Part shown: positions 1 through 10,898 of the stretch, piece by piece
Numbering within the stretch: position 1 is the first letter of the stretch
How the letters are laid out: every line of letters starts with the position of its first letter
Assembly (NCBI GenBank): GCA_017744935.1
Contig: JAGIAI010000030.1
Span: 60,611-93,125, forward strand
Length of the DNA: 32,515 nt
Reading direction: 5' to 3'
Origin: Variovorax sp.
GTDB lineage: Bacteria > Pseudomonadota > Gammaproteobacteria > Burkholderiales > Burkholderiaceae_C
Translations under genes and position numbers: made by a program
Notes under the pieces: model-generated
What the model was told of the DNA's origin: nothing
The model's input: the letters and a program-made list of their open reading frames with translations, nothing else
Database searches by the model: none

Positions 1-1602
<1,602 letters not shown>

Positions 1603-1604
1603 GC

Positions 1605-2651
1605 ATGCCGGTTCGATCACCCGTCACTGTCGAATCCGTGGTGACGTCGGAAGGTCCTGCGCAGCGCCGTGCGGTCGCGAAGACGATCACACTGCTCGAA
1701 TCGACCCGCGCCGACCATCGCACGCAGGCCGACGAGCTTCTGACCGCCTTGCTACCGCACACCGGCAAGTCGTTCCGGCTCGGCATCTCCGGCGTGCCGG
1801 GCGTCGGCAAGTCGACCTTCATCGAAGCACTCGGGCTGTACCTGATCGGGCGAGGACATCGTGTGGCCGTGCTGACCATCGACCCCTCGTCGACGGTATC
1901 GGGCGGCTCCATCCTCGGCGACAAGACGCGCATGGAGAAGCTCTCGGTCGACGAGCGTGCCTACATCCGGCCGAGCCCTTCGTCGGGCACGCTCGGCGGC
2001 GTTGCCGAGAAGACGCGCGAGGCGATGCTGGTGTGCGAAGCCGCGGGCTACGACATCGTGATCGTCGAGACGGTCGGCGTCGGCCAGAGCGAAACCGCGG
2101 TTTCGGGCATGACGGACATGTTCGTGCTCCTGCAGCTGCCGAACGCCGGTGACGACCTGCAGGCGATCAAGAAGGGTGTGATGGAGCTTGCCGATCTGGT
2201 TGTCATCAACAAGGCCGATCTGGACAAGGATGCCGCCACGCGAGCGCAAGCGCAGATCACTTCGGCGCTGCGACTTTTCGGGCATCACGGCAATCCGGCG
2301 CATGCGCATGTGGTTCATACGGCGCACGGCGCGGCAACGCCGGAGGCGCAGTGGCAGCCGAAGGTGATCCAGCTCAGCGCCCTGACCGGCACCGGCGTCG
2401 ATGCCTTCTGGGAAGCCGTCCTCGAATTCAAGTCGCTGCAAACGACCAACGGCCGCCTCGCTGCGCGCCGTGAAAAGCAGTCGCTCGCATGGATGTGGGA
2501 ACGCATCGACGCCGGCCTCAAGCAGGCGTTCCGCCAGCATCCGGCCGTGCGCGAACTGCTGCCGCAAGCCATCGCCCAAGTCGCGGCGGGCACGCTTCCC
2601 GCTTCGACGGCGGCGCGCAATCTTCTGGCGTCGCAGGCCGGACAGGCGTAG
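1605..2651 (+). CDS. meaB: Methylmalonyl-CoA mutase-associated GTPase MeaB (ArgK family)
   Basis: This is a 348-residue G3E-family P-loop GTPase that protects methylmalonyl-CoA mutase and gates cofactor loading. The Walker A loop GVPGVGKST is at residues 63-71, the Walker B/switch region ETVGVGQSE begins at residue 155, and the guanine-specificity motif NKAD is at 202-205. The length matches the family (about 330-350). The ATG at 1605 follows the mutase stop by 2 bases, and no strong Shine-Dalgarno sequence is visible, which suggests translational coupling. A longer upstream extension of the frame would run antiphase through the mutase coding region and is not credible. Its position between the mutase and the propionyl-CoA carboxylase genes fits its role. 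An older name for the family, arginine/ornithine transport ATPase ArgK, is not supported by this context. Confidence 0.95.
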   Translation: MPVRSPVTVESVVTSEGPAQRRAVAKTITLLESTRADHRTQADELLTALLPHTGKSFRLGISGVPGVGKSTFIEALGLYLIGRGHRVAVLTIDPSSTVSGGSILGDKTRMEKLSVDERAYIRPSPSSGTLGGVAEKTREAMLVCEAAGYDIVIVETVGVGQSETAVSGMTDMFVLLQLPNAGDDLQAIKKGVMELADLVVINKADLDKDAATRAQAQITSALRLFGHHGNPAHAHVVHTAHGAATPEAQWQPKVIQLSALTGTGVDAFWEAVLEFKSLQTTNGRLAARREKQSLAWMWERIDAGLKQAFRQHPAVRELLPQAIAQVAAGTLPASTAARNLLASQAGQA

Positions 2652-2718
2652 CCTGCCGCCCATGCCAAAAGCCAAGAACCAGACACCCAGCAAGATCAAC
2701 TCAGTCAACCAACAAGCC

Positions 2719-4251
2719 ATGAAAGAAATCCTCGAAGAACTCGAAAAGCGCCGCGAGCAGGCTCGCCTCGGCGGTGGACAGAAACGCATCGATTCACAGC
2801 ACGCCAAGGGCAAGCTGACCGCGCGCGAACGCATTGAACTCTTGCTCGACGACAACACCTTCGAAGAGTGGGACATGTTCGTCGAGCATCGCTCCAGTGA
2901 CTTCGGCATGGCCGACAACAAGATCCCCGGCGACGGCGTGGTCACCGGCTACGGAATGATCAACGGCCGACTGGTGTTCGTCTTCAGCCAGGACTTCACC
3001 GTCTTCGGCGGTGCGCTCAGCGAAGCGCATGCCGAGAAGATCTGCAAGGTGATGGACCAGGCGATGAAGGTTGGTGCACCGGTGATCGGCCTCAACGATT
3101 CGGGTGGAGCGCGCATCCAGGAAGGCGTGGCCTCGCTCGGTGGCTATGCAGAGGTCTTCCAGCGCAACGTGATGGCGTCAGGCGTGGTGCCGCAGATCAG
3201 CATGATCATGGGCCCGTGCGCGGGTGGCGCGGTGTACTCGCCCGCCATGACCGACTTCATCTTCATGGTGAAGGACAGCTCGTACATGTTCGTGACGGGC
3301 CCCGAAGTGGTGAAGACGGTGACGCACGAGGATGTGACGGCCGAGGAACTCGGCGGCGCGTCCACTCATACCACCAAGAGCGGCGTCGCCGACATGGCGT
3401 TCGAGAACGACGTCGAGGCGCTGATGATGCTGCGCCGCCTCTACAACTACCTGCCGCTCAACAACCGCGAGAAGCCCCCGGTGCGTCCGAGCGGCGACCC
3501 GGCGGACCGCGCTGACCTGTCGCTCGACACGCTGGTGCCGGACAACCCGAACAAGCCGTACGACATGAAGGAGCTGATCCTCAAGGTGGTCGATGACGGC
3601 GACTTCTTCGAGTTGCAGCCCGATTACGCGAAGAACATCGTGATCGGCTTCGCGCGCATGGAAGGCCAGAGCGTGGGCATCGTCGCCAACCAGCCGCTGG
3701 TGCTGGCCGGTTGCCTCGACATCAAGTCGTCGATCAAGGCGGCACGCTTCGTGCGATTTTGCGATGCGTTCAACATCCCGGTCGTGACCTTCGTCGACGT
3801 GCCCGGCTTCATGCCCGGCACCAGCCAGGAATACGGCGGCATCATCAAGCACGGTGCGAAGCTGCTCTATGCGTACGCCGAGTGCACGGTGCCGAAGATC
3901 ACGGTCATTACGCGCAAGGCCTACGGCGGTGCATATGACGTGATGGCTTCGAAGCACCTGCGCGGTGACGTGAACCTCGCCTGGCCGCGCGCCGAGATTG
4001 CTGTGATGGGCGCGAAGGGCGCGGTGGAGATCATCTTCCGCGAAGACAAGAACGACCCCGAGAAGCTCGCTGCGCGCGAAGCCGAATACAAGGCCCGCTT
4101 TGCGAACCCGTTCGTGGCCGGCGCGCGTGGCTACATCGACGACGTGATCCTGCCGAGCGAAACCCGCAAGCGCATCTGCCGCAGCCTCGTCATGCTGCGC
4201 GAGAAGAAGCTTGAGAACCCGTGGCGAAAGCACGGCAACATCCCCCTCTGA
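2719..4251 (+). CDS. pccB: Propionyl-CoA carboxylase beta subunit (carboxyltransferase)
   Basis: A 510-residue acyl-CoA carboxyltransferase that moves carboxyl from carboxybiotin to propionyl-CoA, giving methylmalonyl-CoA. The N-terminus ([20 protein letters not shown]) and [14 protein letters not shown] are typical of the family. The N-terminal crotonase-like domain has [15 protein letters not shown] and [16 protein letters not shown]; the C-terminal one has [10 protein letters not shown] and [14 protein letters not shown] chose the ATG at 2719 because homologues begin at this point. An in-frame ATG at 2662 would add 19 residues without family resemblance, and neither start has a clear ribosome binding site. 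The alpha subunit pccA follows 20 bases downstream. Acetyl- or methylcrotonyl-CoA as alternative substrates are less likely beside mutase and meaB. Confidence 0.95.
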   Translation: MKEILEELEKRREQARLGGGQKRIDSQHAKGKLTARERIELLLDDNTFEEWDMFVEHRSSDFGMADNKIPGDGVVTGYGMINGRLVFVFSQDFTVFGGALSEAHAEKICKVMDQAMKVGAPVIGLNDSGGARIQEGVASLGGYAEVFQRNVMASGVVPQISMIMGPCAGGAVYSPAMTDFIFMVKDSSYMFVTGPEVVKTVTHEDVTAEELGGASTHTTKSGVADMAFENDVEALMMLRRLYNYLPLNNREKPPVRPSGDPADRADLSLDTLVPDNPNKPYDMKELILKVVDDGDFFELQPDYAKNIVIGFARMEGQSVGIVANQPLVLAGCLDIKSSIKAARFVRFCDAFNIPVVTFVDVPGFMPGTSQEYGGIIKHGAKLLYAYAECTVPKITVITRKAYGGAYDVMASKHLRGDVNLAWPRAEIAVMGAKGAVEIIFREDKNDPEKLAAREAEYKARFANPFVAGARGYIDDVILPSETRKRICRSLVMLREKKLENPWRKHGNIPL

Positions 4252-4271
4252 GCGCGCGAGAGAGAAGAAAC

Positions 4272-6320
4272 ATGTTCAAGAAAATTTTGATCGCCAACCG
4301 CGGAGAGATTGCCTGCCGCGTCATCAAGACCGCGAAGAAGATGGGCATCCTCACGGTAGCCGTTTATTCCGATGCCGACAAGGAAGCGCGCCACGTCGAG
4401 CTCGCTGACGAAGCCGTGCACATCGGCGCATCGCCCAGCCGCGACAGCTATCTGCAGGCCGACCGCATCATCGAGGCCTGCAAGAAGACCGGCGCCGAGG
4501 CGGTGCATCCCGGCTACGGCTTCCTGTCCGAGAACGAAGCCTTCGCGCGCAAGGTGGAAGAAGAAGGCATCGTCTTCATCGGCCCCAAGCACTATTCGAT
4601 CGCAGCCATGGGCGACAAGATCGCCTCGAAGAAGCTCGCGGGCGAAGCCAAGGTCAACACGATTCCCGGCTGGAACGACGCGATCGACTCGGCCGAGCGC
4701 GCCGTCGAGATCGCCAAGGACATCGGCTACCCGGTGATGATCAAGGCGTCGGCTGGCGGCGGTGGCAAGGGCCTGCGTGTCGCATTCAACGACAAGGATG
4801 CGTTCGAGGGCTTCACCTCATGCCGCAATGAAGCGCGCAACAGCTTCGGCGACGACCGCGTCTTCATCGAGAAATTCGTCGAAGAGCCGCGCCACATCGA
4901 GATCCAGGTGCTGGGCGACTCGCACGGCAACGTGATCTACCTCAACGAGCGCGAGTGCTCGATCCAGCGCCGGCACCAGAAGGTGATCGAAGAAGCGCCG
5001 TCACCGTTCATCAGCGACGCGACGCGCAAGGCGATGGGTGAGCAGGCCGTGGCGCTCGCCAAGGCGGTGAAGTACCAGAGCGCAGGCACGGTGGAGTTCG
5101 TGGTCGGCAAGGACCAGAGCTTCTACTTCCTCGAAATGAACACCCGGCTGCAGGTGGAGCATCCGGTGACCGAGGCCATCACCGGGCTCGATCTGGTGGA
5201 ACTGATGATCCGCGTCGCTGCGGGCGAGAAGCTGCCGCTTTCGCAGCAGGACGTGAAGCGCAACGGCTGGGCGATCGAATGCCGGATCAACGCCGAAGAT
5301 CCGTTCCGGAACTTCCTGCCTTCAACCGGTCGCCTCGTGCGCTTCCAGCCGCCGAAGGAGACGATGTTCTCGGCCGACACCGAGCATCTCTACGGCGTGC
5401 GCGTCGACACCGGTGTGTACGACGGCGGCGAGATCCCGATGTTCTACGACTCGATGATCGCCAAGCTGATCGTGCACGGACGTGACCGCGCCCATGCGAT
5501 CTCGATGATGCGCGAGGCGCTCAACGGATTCGTGATCCGCGGCATCAACAGCAACATCCCGTTCCAGGCAGCGCTGCTGGCGCATCCGAAATTCGTGAGC
5601 GGGGACTTCAACACCGGCTTCATCGCCGAGCACTACGGCAAGGGCTTCCATGCGGAAGACGTGCCCCATGACGATCCGGATTTCCTGGTCGCGCTTGCCG
5701 CGTACATGAATCGCCGTTATCGCGCTCGCGCTTCTGGCATCAGCGGTCAACTCGAAGGCCACGGCGTGAAGGTTGGCGAGCAGTTCGTGGTGGTCGTGCT
5801 GGACGAGAGCGGGAAGCATGGTCACAAGCCGGTGTCAGTCACCGACTTCCACGGTCAGACGGGCTCGAGCGCTGTCACCGTGGGCTCCAACAGCTACAAG
5901 ATCGACAGCAAGGCGCCGCTCGGCAGCATCCGCGTCGAGGGCTCGATCAACGGTCGCGCCTTCACGGCGCAAGTCGAGCGCGGCGCGGGCAAGAACCCGC
6001 TTGCGCTTCGCATCTCCCACAACGGGACGCGGATCGAGGCGATGGTGTTGTCGCCGCTTGGTGCGCGCCTGCTCGAGTTGATGCCCTACAAGGCGCCGCC
6101 GGACCTCAGCAAGTTCCTGATGTCGCCGATGCCGGGGTTGCTCGTCGAGGTGGCCGTGCAGCCGGGCCAGCGGGTGCAGGCCGGCGAGAAGCTTGCGGTG
6201 ATTGAGGCCATGAAGATGGAAAACGTGCTGTTCGCGGCGCACGATGGCGTGGTCGGCAACATCGCGGCCGCCAAGGGCGAATCGCTCGCGGTAGATCAGG
6301 TGATCATGGAGTTTGCGTAA
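4272..6320 (+). CDS. pccA: Propionyl-CoA carboxylase alpha subunit (biotin carboxylase plus biotin carrier)
   Basis: A 682-residue biotin-dependent carboxylase subunit. The biotin carboxylase domain occupies about residues 1-450: [15 protein letters not shown] at the start, the ATP-grasp glycine loop [27 protein letters not shown], and [15 protein letters not shown] linker (BT) domain follows, then a C-terminal biotinyl domain with the signature EAMKMEN, where Lys648 would be biotinylated. The ATG at 4272 is preceded by a purine-rich stretch (GAGAGAGAAGAA), which supports this start over an in-frame ATG 51 bases upstream inside the end of pccB. The last base of its TAA is shared with the ATG of the next gene. 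It works with PccB in the cytoplasm to make (S)-methylmalonyl-CoA. Confidence 0.96.
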   Translation: MFKKILIANRGEIACRVIKTAKKMGILTVAVYSDADKEARHVELADEAVHIGASPSRDSYLQADRIIEACKKTGAEAVHPGYGFLSENEAFARKVEEEGIVFIGPKHYSIAAMGDKIASKKLAGEAKVNTIPGWNDAIDSAERAVEIAKDIGYPVMIKASAGGGGKGLRVAFNDKDAFEGFTSCRNEARNSFGDDRVFIEKFVEEPRHIEIQVLGDSHGNVIYLNERECSIQRRHQKVIEEAPSPFISDATRKAMGEQAVALAKAVKYQSAGTVEFVVGKDQSFYFLEMNTRLQVEHPVTEAITGLDLVELMIRVAAGEKLPLSQQDVKRNGWAIECRINAEDPFRNFLPSTGRLVRFQPPKETMFSADTEHLYGVRVDTGVYDGGEIPMFYDSMIAKLIVHGRDRAHAISMMREALNGFVIRGINSNIPFQAALLAHPKFVSGDFNTGFIAEHYGKGFHAEDVPHDDPDFLVALAAYMNRRYRARASGISGQLEGHGVKVGEQFVVVVLDESGKHGHKPVSVTDFHGQTGSSAVTVGSNSYKIDSKAPLGSIRVEGSINGRAFTAQVERGAGKNPLALRISHNGTRIEAMVLSPLGARLLELMPYKAPPDLSKFLMSPMPGLLVEVAVQPGQRVQAGEKLAVIEAMKMENVLFAAHDGVVGNIAAAKGESLAVDQVIMEFA

Positions 6321-6796
6321 TGGATCGACCGTTCAAGGTGCTGGGCGTCCAGCAGATCGCGATCGGCGGGCCCGACAAGCTGCGTTTGCGCAAGCTCTGG
6401 GTCGAGATGCTGGGGCTCGAGGTCACCGGCACCTTCAAGAGCGAGCGCGAGAACGTCGATGAGGACATCTGCGCGATGGGCAGCGGGCCGTTCAAGGTCG
6501 AGGTCGACCTGATGCAGCCGCTGGACCCCGAGAAGAAGCCCGCCGTTCACACGACGCCGCTGAATCACGTGGGCTTGTGGATCGACGATCTGCCTCGTGC
6601 GGTCGAATGGCTCACCGCGCAGGGCGTTCGCTTTGCGCCAGGAGGTATCCGCAAGGGCGCCGCCGGCTTCGACATCTGCTTCCTCCACCCGAAGGGCAAT
6701 GAGGAATTTCCGATCGCCGGTGAGGGTGTGCTGGTCGAGTTGGTTCAGGCGCCGCCTGAGGTCGTCAAGGCCTTCTCGGCGGTCGCCGCGGCTTGA
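6320..6796 (+). CDS. VOC-superfamily protein, candidate methylmalonyl-CoA epimerase
   Basis: A 158-residue protein of the vicinal oxygen chelate (glyoxalase) fold, with two beta-alpha-beta-beta-beta modules beginning near residues 8 and 80. The second module has [15 protein letters not shown] with His83, and GVLVELVQ with Glu140; these match the second His and the Glu metal ligands of methylmalonyl-CoA epimerases. The first-module His is replaced by Gln ([10 protein letters not shown], Gln11/Gln12). Its start codon overlaps the pccA stop (TAATG), so it is translationally coupled to propionyl-CoA carboxylase. The pathway needs an epimerase to convert the S to the R isomer for the mutase and no other candidate lies in the cluster, so that role is inferred. 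A glyoxalase-like function on another substrate cannot be excluded. Confidence 0.8.
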   Translation: MDRPFKVLGVQQIAIGGPDKLRLRKLWVEMLGLEVTGTFKSERENVDEDICAMGSGPFKVEVDLMQPLDPEKKPAVHTTPLNHVGLWIDDLPRAVEWLTAQGVRFAPGGIRKGAAGFDICFLHPKGNEEFPIAGEGVLVELVQAPPEVVKAFSAVAAA

Positions 6797-6808
6797 GGCG
6801 GCGTGCGG

Positions 6809-7444
6809 TCAGGCGCCCGGACGGCGCCAGGCCGCAAGCGTGGCTGCCAGAAGCCACATGCCCGCCGCGCAACCGCGGTTGAGCGCGCGCAGGCTGCGCT
6901 GCGACAGCCATCTCACCGCCTGCGTCCCGGCCATCGCGTAGCCGAGCATCACGCAGGTGTCGATGCCTACGAAGACGGCGCCGAAGATCAGGTACTGCAT
7001 GCCCTGCGGCCGCGTCGTGTCCACGAACTGGGGCAGGAAGGCCGCAAAGAAGAGCAGCGATTTCGGGTTGGACAACGCGACCGCCAGGCTGCGCGCCAGC
7101 GCGAGCCGCCCGCGCAGCGGTTTGGCGGCCGCTGCGGTCAGTTCGGAGGCGACATCCGTCGGTTGAGCCCGCCAGAGCTTGACGCCGAGCCAGACGAGGT
7201 AGACGACGCCGAAGATACGGATCGCATTGAAGAGGTACTCGGACGCGGCCAGGAGCGAGCCCAGTCCGAGGGCGACGGTGCCGATCACGATCGTGCTGCC
7301 CAGCGATGCGCCTGCAATTCCCCAGGCCGCCGCGCGCATTCCTCCCGCAATGCCGTTGGACATCGCCAGCAGCATCGTCGGGCCTGGCGTGATCGCCAAC
7401 GCAAGTGAGGCAATGACGAAGAGGAGGAGGGTGTCGATGCTCAT
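6809..7444 (-). CDS. LysE/RhtB-family amino acid exporter
   Basis: A 211-residue inner-membrane protein of the LysE/RhtB translocator family, usual length about 205-215. The N-terminal helix carries the family signature (LAITPGPTMLLAMSNGIAGG), followed by hydrophobic segments near residues 36-70 and 70-88, a charged loop, LSNPKSLLFFAAFLPQFV (also characteristic), and two more C-terminal helices. Family members export amino acids such as lysine, homoserine, threonine or leucine; the substrate cannot be read from the sequence. Its ATG overlaps the TGA of the upstream rnfB-like gene by 4 bases (ATGA), so the two are cotranscribed and probably coupled. It converges on the VOC gene with a 12-base gap. 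Confidence 0.9.
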   Translation of the reverse strand: MSIDTLLLFVIASLALAITPGPTMLLAMSNGIAGGMRAAAWGIAGASLGSTIVIGTVALGLGSLLAASEYLFNAIRIFGVVYLVWLGVKLWRAQPTDVASELTAAAAKPLRGRLALARSLAVALSNPKSLLFFAAFLPQFVDTTRPQGMQYLIFGAVFVGIDTCVMLGYAMAGTQAVRWLSQRSLRALNRGCAAGMWLLAATLAAWRRPGA

Positions 7445-8058
7445 GGTTTTCCGGGCTCCGTGCTGGATTTGCCGGCGCGTGCGCGCGCCAGCGCGGCCTC
7501 GATGATCGCGCGTTTCCGGTCTGCTGGGGCGGCGGGCGGCGCCGCTTCATCGGCGGGGGCCTGCTTGCCGAGACGTTGCTGGCGAGCTTCATAGCGCTGC
7601 CGGGCACGGTCTGCGAGCGTTTGGGACCATGCCTGCCAGCCGCTCTTGTCCGGGGTGACGGTTTCGAGCGAGATGCAGTCGACGGGACATACAGGGATGC
7701 AGAGTTCGCAACCCGTGCAGTGCGGTTCAATCACCGTGTGCATGCGCTTGTTGATTCCGACGATTGCATCGGTCGGACAGGCGTCGAGGCAAAGCGTGCA
7801 TCCAATGCACCAGGCTTCGTCGATGACTGCAAGCATGCGCGGCCCCTCGACGCCAAAACGGGGATCGACGCTGCCAGCAGGCCTGCCCGTCAATTGCGAG
7901 AGGCGAATGACGCCTTCAGCCCCACCAGGAGGGCATTGATCGATGCCGGCCTCGCCGGCTTCGATTGCCTTGGCATATCCCGCACAGTCCGGATAGCCGC
8001 AACGGGTGCATTGCGTTTGCGGCAGCGCCTCGAGGAGGCGCGTGGCCAGCGGGCTCAC
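7441..8058 (-). CDS. rnfB: RnfB/RsxB-like ferredoxin, soluble form
   Basis: A 205-residue iron-sulfur protein. An N-terminal [4Fe-4S] motif resembling the RnfB cluster domain has Cys17, Cys20, Cys25 and Cys42 (TQCTRCGYPDC, QCPPGG). Two ferredoxin 4Fe-4S motifs follow: WCIGCTLCLDACP and HCTGCELCIPVCPVDC. The C-terminal 70 residues are basic and Ala/Pro-rich. It starts with GTG at 8058, which aligns the N-terminus with RnfB family members just before ALPQTQC; there is no upstream hydrophobic helix, unlike the membrane-anchored RnfB of gamma-proteobacteria. No rnfA, C, D, G or E gene is nearby, so it probably acts as a stand-alone electron carrier. It starts 4 bases after the phaZ stop and overlaps lysE by 4. 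Confidence 0.85.
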   Translation of the reverse strand: MSPLATRLLEALPQTQCTRCGYPDCAGYAKAIEAGEAGIDQCPPGGAEGVIRLSQLTGRPAGSVDPRFGVEGPRMLAVIDEAWCIGCTLCLDACPTDAIVGINKRMHTVIEPHCTGCELCIPVCPVDCISLETVTPDKSGWQAWSQTLADRARQRYEARQQRLGKQAPADEAAPPAAPADRKRAIIEAALARARAGKSSTEPGKP

Positions 8059-8062
8059 GACA

Positions 8063-9466
8063 TCACGGCGACTTGCGCGTGGATGTGCGGGTGCGGGCCG
8101 CGCCGGTCTTGCGTGCGGCGGCCGACGTCGCGCGCTTCTTTGCCCTCGCAGGCGCAGGCGCCGCGTCTTCCTGCGCCAGCACCGCTTGCTGTGCGCGGGT
8201 TTGCGGCTGGTCGTGCTCCAGGATGAATGCCTTCACCTGCGGGTAGACCTTCTCGCGCCACCGACGGCCGCTGAAGATGCCGTAGTGGCCCGCGCCCTTG
8301 ACCTCCAGGTGGCGCTGTTCGTCCGAGACGATGCCGGTACACAGATCGTGCGCAGCGCGCGTCTGGCCGGCCCCCGAGATGTCGTCCAGCTCGCCCTCGA
8401 TGGTGAGCAGCCCGGTCGAACGGATGTCCTGCGGACGCACGAACTCTGGTGTGCCTTCCGGGTTCTTCACTTCCCAGGTGCCGTTGACCAGGTCGAACTC
8501 CTGGAACACCGTACGGATGGTCTCCAGGTAGTAGTCCGCATCCATGTCGAGCACCGCGTTGTACTCGTCATAGAAGGTGCGATGCGCTTCGGCGCTCGCA
8601 TCATCGCCCTTGATGAGGTTCTTGAAATAGTCGTAGTGGCTGCTTGCGTGGCGGTCCGGGTTCATCGCCACGAAGCCAGTGTGCTGCAGGAAGCCGGGAT
8701 ACACGCGCCGGCCCACGCCCGGAAAGCCGTCGGGCACGCGGTAGATCACATTGTTCTCGAACCACTCGAAGCTCTTGTTCATCGCCAGGTTGTTGACCGC
8801 GGTGGGCGACTTGCGAGCGTCGATGGGGCCACCCATCATGGTCATCGACAGCGGCGTCTTCTCGCCGCGGCTGGCCATGAGCGACACCGCCGCCAGCACC
8901 GGCACTGTGGGCTGGCAGACGCTGATGATGTGGCAGTTGCCGTATTCGCCCTGCAGGTAGCGAATGAATTCCTGCACGTAGTTGACGTAGTCGTCCAGGT
9001 GGAATTCGCCCTTGGACAGCGGCACCAGGCGGGCGTTGACCCAGTCGGTGATGTAGACCTTGTGGTCCTGCAGCATGGTGCGCACGGTGTCGCGCAGGAG
9101 CGTGGCGTAGTGACCCGACAGCGGCGCGACGATGAGCACGACCGGCTGACTCTTCAGCGTCTGAAGTATTTTGGGTTCATCGGTGAAACGCTTGAAGCGA
9201 CGCAACTGGCAGAAAGGCTTGTCGACTTCGATGCTCTCGTGGATCACCACATCGCGACCGCCGACATTGACCGTCTTGATGCCGAACTCGGGCTTTTCGT
9301 AGTCCTTGCCGAGGCGGTAGAGAAGGTCGTAGCCCGCGGCCATGCGTTGAGCGATGGGCGTCTGGCCAAACACGGCACCCTGACCGTAGAGTTTGGAAGC
9401 TGCCTGTGCGAAGTCCGCAAAGGGCTCCATCAGGGAGCGTTGCGCTTCATAGAGTTGGTAGAGCAT
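8063..9466 (-). CDS. phaZ: Intracellular polyhydroxyalkanoate depolymerase
   Basis: A 467-residue alpha/beta hydrolase that mobilises stored PHA granules in the cytoplasm. The nucleophile is Cys184 in SVCQPT, replacing the serine of a normal lipase box as in PhaZ1 of Ralstonia; the remaining triad residues are probably Asp361 or Asp362 (EGELDD) and His394 (GAGHYG). The ATG at 9466 (MLYQLYEAQRS) is preferred over a TTG four codons upstream because homologues begin there. The catalytic body ends near residue 415, and about 50 further residues form a tail rich in Ala, Lys and Arg (ten basic and no acidic residues from 441 to the end), which is not part of the hydrolase fold. Propionyl-CoA from odd-chain PHA would feed the carboxylase cluster upstream in the window. 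Confidence 0.93.
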   Translation of the reverse strand: MLYQLYEAQRSLMEPFADFAQAASKLYGQGAVFGQTPIAQRMAAGYDLLYRLGKDYEKPEFGIKTVNVGGRDVVIHESIEVDKPFCQLRRFKRFTDEPKILQTLKSQPVVLIVAPLSGHYATLLRDTVRTMLQDHKVYITDWVNARLVPLSKGEFHLDDYVNYVQEFIRYLQGEYGNCHIISVCQPTVPVLAAVSLMASRGEKTPLSMTMMGGPIDARKSPTAVNNLAMNKSFEWFENNVIYRVPDGFPGVGRRVYPGFLQHTGFVAMNPDRHASSHYDYFKNLIKGDDASAEAHRTFYDEYNAVLDMDADYYLETIRTVFQEFDLVNGTWEVKNPEGTPEFVRPQDIRSTGLLTIEGELDDISGAGQTRAAHDLCTGIVSDEQRHLEVKGAGHYGIFSGRRWREKVYPQVKAFILEHDQPQTRAQQAVLAQEDAAPAPARAKKRATSAAARKTGAARTRTSTRKSP

Positions 9467-9484
9467 CGGAGGGCCCAATTAGTT

Positions 9485-9497
9485 ATTGCGATGCAAT
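9485..9497. promoter_or_regulatory. Short inverted repeat in the phaZ leader
   Basis: ATTGC-GAT-GCAAT is a perfect 5-base dyad with a 3-base centre, lying 18-31 bases upstream of the phaZ start. An AT-rich TATATT-like stretch directly abuts it on the far side (about 9495-9501). The TTGC...GCAA arrangement recalls TGC/GCA half-sites reported for PHA regulators of the PhaR type, but assigning a regulator is inference. Confidence 0.35.
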
Positions 9498-9573
9498 ATA
9501 TCAGCAGCTCAGCGGTCGAAATAGAGTGTGCGCCCCACTTGGGAGCCACACTTGTGACATTGAGCCGATGCGC

Positions 9574-9599
9574 GCATTTGCAACGCGGATGCGAAATGC
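9574..9599. other. Stem-loop in the tyrB-phaZ gap (1 of 3)
   Basis: GCATTTGCA (9574-9582) pairs with TGC-AAATGC (9590-9599, one bulged G), leaving a 7-base loop. It is the most phaZ-proximal of three consecutive hairpins in the 235-base gap between tyrB and phaZ. Confidence 0.4.
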
Positions 9600-9618
9600 C
9601 TCAGATGCTGTGAGCCGC

Positions 9619-9645
9619 GGCCACCGGACGGCGTAGTCCGTGGCC
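9619..9645. other. Stem-loop in the tyrB-phaZ gap (2 of 3)
   Basis: GGCCAC-c-GGAC (9619-9629) pairs with GTCC-GTGGCC (9636-9645), giving ten base pairs with one bulged C and a 6-base loop. No T-tract follows on either strand, so it is not an ordinary intrinsic terminator. Confidence 0.5.
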
Positions 9646-9666
9646 TTCGGTCGGGAGATGCATGAT

Positions 9667-9695
9667 TCGGCGCCGCTGGTGGTCCGCGGCGCCGA
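9667..9695 (-). terminator. tyrB: Strong GC hairpin 3' of tyrB (3 of 3)
   Basis: TCGGCGCCGC (9667-9676) and GCGGCGCCGA (9686-9695) form a perfect 10-base-pair stem with a 9-base loop, starting 7 bases beyond the tyrB stop. It could terminate or stabilise the tyrB transcript, but no U-tract follows on the minus strand, so termination strength is uncertain. Confidence 0.5.
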
Positions 9696-9701
9696 TTGAA
9701 C

Positions 9702-10898
9702 TCAAAGAACCTTGGCGATGCTCTGGCAGACGTAGTCGATGTTCTTGCTGTTGAGCGCGGCGACGCACATCCGGCCGCTATCGGTGCCGTACACGCCGAA
9801 TTCGTCGCGCAGGCGAACCATCTGGTCCTTGGTCAGGCCCGAATAGCTGAACATGCCAATCTGCGAGGTGATGAAACCCATGTCCTGCTTCACGCCGGCG
9901 GCCTTGAGGCCGTCAACCAGCTTCTGGCGCATGGCCTTGATGCGCACGCGCATCTCGGCGAGTTCTTCTTCCCAGACGGCGCGACGTGCCGGATCGTTGA
10001 GCACCGCGGCCACCACGGCTCCGCCGTGGATCGGCGGGTTGCTGTAGTTGGTGCGGATCGCGATCTTGAGCTGCGACAGCACCCGCGCGGCTTCGTCCTT
10101 GTCCTTGCACAGCACCGACAGGGCGCCGACGCGCTCGCCGTAGAGGCTGAAGCTCTTGGAGAACGAGGTCGACACGAAGAAGGTCAGGCCGGCATCGACG
10201 AACTTGCCGATCACCGCGCCGTCCTCGGCGATGCCGTTGCCGAAGCCCTGGTAGGCCATGTCGAGGAAAGCGGTGAGGTTACGCGCCTTGACGGCGGCAA
10301 TGACCTGATCCCACTGGGCGGGGGTGATGTCGTAGCCTGTCGGGTTGTGGCAGCAGGCGTGCAGCACGACGATGGTCCCGGCCGCAGCGGTCTGTAGTGC
10401 GGTCAGCATGCCATCGAAGTTGATGCCGCGCGTGGCAGCGTCGTAGTACGGATAGGTTTCGACGGTGAAGCCGGCGTTGGTGAAGAGGGCGCGGTGGTTT
10501 TCCCAGCTCGGGTCGCTAATCAGAACCTTGGCCGAGGGGGAGAGCTTCTTGAGGAAGTCCGCGCCGACCTTGAGGCCACCCGTGCCGCCGATCGCTTGAA
10601 TCGTGGCGACGCGGCCAGCCTTGACCGGCTCGCTGTCCGCGCCGAAGACGAGGCCCTTGACCGCGTTGTCGTAGGCGACGATGCCATCGATGGGCAGGTA
10701 GCCGCGCGCGCTGGGCGCCTTCATCATGTCTTCTTCCGCCGCCTGGACGCACTTCAGCAGCGGCAGCTTGCCGTTGTCGTCGTAATACACGCCGACGCCG
10801 AGGTTGACTTTTTGCGGGTTGCTGTCGGCAGCGTATTGCTCGTTGAGGCCCAGGATCGGGTCGCGGGGCGCCATCTCGACGGCGGTGAACATAGACAT
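9702..10898 (-). CDS. tyrB: Aromatic/aspartate aminotransferase (class I PLP)
   Basis: A 398-residue class I aminotransferase of the AspC/TyrB type. The N-terminus has [15 protein letters not shown] and [19 protein letters not shown]. The Schiff-base lysine is Lys248 in [16 protein letters not shown], and [11 protein letters not shown] and IRTNYSNPP (Arg for the distal carboxylate) are family marks. It catalyses pyridoxal-phosphate-dependent transamination between aromatic or acidic amino acids and 2-oxoglutarate. The ATG at 10898 has AAGGA about 7 bases upstream; a second ATG lies two codons in. AspC- versus TyrB-like preference cannot be settled by eye. It is divergent from uvrB across a 110-base gap. 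Confidence 0.92.
   Translation of the reverse strand: MSMFTAVEMAPRDPILGLNEQYAADSNPQKVNLGVGVYYDDNGKLPLLKCVQAAEEDMMKAPSARGYLPIDGIVAYDNAVKGLVFGADSEPVKAGRVATIQAIGGTGGLKVGADFLKKLSPSAKVLISDPSWENHRALFTNAGFTVETYPYYDAATRGINFDGMLTALQTAAAGTIVVLHACCHNPTGYDITPAQWDQVIAAVKARNLTAFLDMAYQGFGNGIAEDGAVIGKFVDAGLTFFVSTSFSKSFSLYGERVGALSVLCKDKDEAARVLSQLKIAIRTNYSNPPIHGGAVVAAVLNDPARRAVWEEELAEMRVRIKAMRQKLVDGLKAAGVKQDMGFITSQIGMFSYSGLTKDQMVRLRDEFGVYGTDSGRMCVAALNSKNIDYVCQSIAKVL

Noticed and set aside
8006..9613. A 535-codon plus-strand frame opposite phaZ
   Set aside because: Antisense shadow of the depolymerase; no domain, and it ignores the promoter gap of phaZ.
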